From contig JBKBUQ010000145.1 of assembly GCA_046289975.1 (NCBI GenBank), forward strand, positions 1 to 7,297: DNA of 7,297 nt. The letters are read 5' to 3'. Every line of letters starts with the position of its first letter. Positions within the stretch are counted from its first letter, which is position 1. The translations under genes were made by a program, and so were the position numbers. The notes beneath the pieces were generated by a model. It saw nothing but the letters and a program-made list of their open reading frames with translations, had not been told where the DNA came from and did no database searches. The stretch is from UBA2798 sp046289975 (GTDB lineage: Bacteria > Bacteroidota > Bacteroidia > Flavobacteriales_D > UBA2798). Of this stretch, positions 5,478-7,297 are shown in pieces.

Positions 5478-7297
5478 ATGAAAGTTTTTTTCCGCCATAT
5501 CGGCTTGATTTTTCTTTTAATTATATCTGCTAAATCAGCGATTTCTCAAGTCGATGTTATCATGTCACCTGCCGTAAATGGACAAACATTTAACACTTGT
5601 TCAGGCACATTGTATGCCTCTGGAGGTGTTTCAGGGATTGGATATCAGAATGGCGAGAATGTTACAGTGATTATTTGTCCGGATACTCCCGGCGATGTAA
5701 TTACGCTTGATTTTATTGTTTTCAATCTTTCCAATCAGAATACGGCTACTCCTCCTGCGAATAATGCAGATAACTTTTATGTATACGACGGAAACTCTAC
5801 TGCCGCCCCTTCAATGGGAACTTATGGTGGAACCCAGTTGCAAGGATTAATTGTAACCTGTACTTCTTTTAATACTTCCGGTTGTTTAACGCTGGTGTTC
5901 AATTCAAACAGTGCAGGAACAGGTAATTTTGCAGCTACAATTACTTGTTCTACGCCTTGTCAACGCCCTATTGCTGTATTGTCCGCACCTACCGTAGACT
6001 CAATGGGGATCTGTCAGGGTGATCAGGTTACCTTTAACGGAACCCCTTCGTTTGCTGCTCCGGGATTTAATATCGTTCAGTACAAGTGGAATTTCGACGA
6101 TGGAACTATCGATTCTACTTCAGGCCCAATTGTAACACACACTTTCAATAATGCAGGTGAATACAGAGTTGACCTCTTCCTTTTGGATGATAACGGTTGT
6201 GCTGCAACAAATCGCGTTACCGTAAAAGTGCTTGTTGGAACTACCCCCACATTTACAGGAACCACTCCTAACCAGACTATTTGCCTCGGAGAATCCGTTT
6301 GTCTAAACGGAGTAGTTAATGCGACTACGTTTACCGGCTTGCCCTATAATAATCTTGGTGGTCCAACTTACCTGCCTGATAACGTTGGTCAATGTTTTGA
6401 GTCAACAATAGATTTCAACGTTTTCAATCCGGGCCAGACACTCAATAATATCAATGATTTGTTTTCCATTTGTGTAAACATGGAACACTCCTATATCGGA
6501 GATTTAGTTGCTTCCATTTATTGTCCTAATGGAACACAGGTGGTGTTGTATCAGCAAGGTGGTGGTTGGAATTCATTGGGTGAACCTATCGACGTAAGTG
6601 GTCCGAACGACCCTCCGGGAGTAGGTTACGACTATTGTTGGGCACCGAATGCTCCTCTTGGAACCTGGGCTCAGTGTGGAAACGCAGGGGCAACTCCAAA
6701 CTTAATTACACTACCAAATGGAGTTCCAACATTGGCGCCGGGAACATATAGCTCGCTTAATCCACTTTCTGGTTTAGTCGGCTGTCCCCTGAATGGAGTT
6801 TGGACACTCGAGTTTTGCGACCTTTGGGGTGCAGATGACGGTTGGGTTTTTGACTGGTCTATAAATTTTAATCCTGCTTTGTTTCCTGAAATCACAGAAT
6901 TCACCCCCGTTTACGGTCAAAATTGTGACTCAACCTTCTGGCAGGCAGATAACGCACAAAGCCAAGCCATCATTACATCAACCAGTGGCAACTGTAATCA
7001 GATCTGTTTAACACCCTCTGCGCAGGGTACCTATTCTTACACTTACCATGCAACAGATAATTTTGGGTGTTCGTATGATACAACAATTACAGTTACAGTA
7101 ACTCCGCCTATTTTTCCTGAGGCAGGACCAAATTTGGTGGCTTGTCCGAATGTACCTATTCAGCTTAATGCATCCGTGCCCAATACCGGTACAACCTGTA
7201 ACTGGACATTTCAGTTTTTTGATTCCTGGGGTGATGGTTGGAATGGTGCAAGCATGACAGTAACGATTAATGGTGTTCCCACAAATTACACTATGGC
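5478..7297 (+). CDS. Exported CUB-PKD-P-domain surface protein (3' partial)
   Basis: N-terminal 606 codons of a large secreted protein; the frame runs off the window end without a stop. The ATG at 5478 gives a good signal peptide: MKVFFRH, hydrophobic IGLIFLLIISA, cleavage near AIS/Q at residue 23. An in-frame ATG at 5454 would add eight residues and cannot be excluded. Domains: CUB-like about 38-157 (Cys41, GENVTVIICP, DNFYVYDG, CLTLVFNS); PKD 164-253 with WNFDDG at 204-209 and VDLFLLDDNGC; short Ig-like stretch 255-290 (TICLGESVCLNG); proprotein-convertase P-like domain about 306-464 (INDLFSICVNMEHSYIGDL, GVWTLEFCDLWGADDGWVFD); Ig/PKD-like 468-545; then a Trp/Gly-rich module with DSWGDGWNGA at 582-591. 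In this family P and CUB domains act in binding or protein stability. No protease or other catalytic domain is present in the visible part. A T9SS sorting domain probably lies downstream, by analogy with its neighbours. Confidence 0.93.
   Translation, partial: MKVFFRHIGLIFLLIISAKSAISQVDVIMSPAVNGQTFNTCSGTLYASGGVSGIGYQNGENVTVIICPDTPGDVITLDFIVFNLSNQNTATPPANNADNFYVYDGNSTAAPSMGTYGGTQLQGLIVTCTSFNTSGCLTLVFNSNSAGTGNFAATITCSTPCQRPIAVLSAPTVDSMGICQGDQVTFNGTPSFAAPGFNIVQYKWNFDDGTIDSTSGPIVTHTFNNAGEYRVDLFLLDDNGCAATNRVTVKVLVGTTPTFTGTTPNQTICLGESVCLNGVVNATTFTGLPYNNLGGPTYLPDNVGQCFESTIDFNVFNPGQTLNNINDLFSICVNMEHSYIGDLVASIYCPNGTQVVLYQQGGGWNSLGEPIDVSGPNDPPGVGYDYCWAPNAPLGTWAQCGNAGATPNLITLPNGVPTLAPGTYSSLNPLSGLVGCPLNGVWTLEFCDLWGADDGWVFDWSINFNPALFPEITEFTPVYGQNCDSTFWQADNAQSQAIITSTSGNCNQICLTPSAQGTYSYTYHATDNFGCSYDTTITVTVTPPIFPEAGPNLVACPNVPIQLNASVPNTGTTCNWTFQFFDSWGDGWNGASMTVTINGVPTNYTM

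Noticed and set aside
6671..6904. Minus-strand ORF opposite the P-like domain
   Set aside because: It is antisense to gene 3, whose frame is open without interruption from 5478 to the window end and has recognisable domains.

Overview
The window reads as a stretch of a Bacteroidota chromosome, most likely Flavobacteriales. I infer this from two type B type IX secretion system (T9SS) sorting domains, SprB/PKD/Ig-like surface repeats, AT-leaning DNA and no clear Shine-Dalgarno sites. A Crocinitomicaceae/Fluviicola-like source fits the protein style, but the genus is a guess. I see no RNA gene, insertion sequence, CRISPR array or metabolic gene.

Layout: three large secreted-protein genes lie head to tail on the + strand. 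(1) Positions 1-1395 are the C-terminal 464 codons of a multidomain surface protein: the end of an SprB-like repeat, two Ig-like domains, two PKD-type domains and a type B sorting domain. Its start lies upstream of the window. (2) Positions 1575-5354 are a complete 1259-residue protein: signal peptide, N-terminal beta-rich domain, three 97-residue repeats, a central region, four repeats of about 75 residues, two PKD-like domains and a type B sorting domain. (3) Positions 5478-7297 are the first 606 codons of a third exported protein: signal peptide, CUB-like domain, PKD domain, proprotein-convertase P-like domain, and further Ig-like and Trp/Gly-rich modules. It is cut off by the window end.

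A strong hairpin terminator follows gene 1 (1421-1460) and another follows gene 2 (5375-5414). The genes are therefore probably transcribed separately, although they form a cluster of related cell-surface or released proteins. Genes 1 and 2 share a homologous C-terminal cassette (PKD, PKD, sorting domain) and differ upstream of it, as expected for modular adhesins. No catalytic domain is visible, so their likely roles are adhesion, matrix or surface binding, or gliding-associated functions. This is inferred from architecture. I see no convincing novel defence, mobile or RNA-based system here. The points of interest are the repeat architecture, a variant sorting domain, a degenerate PKD, and a palindrome at the start of gene 3.
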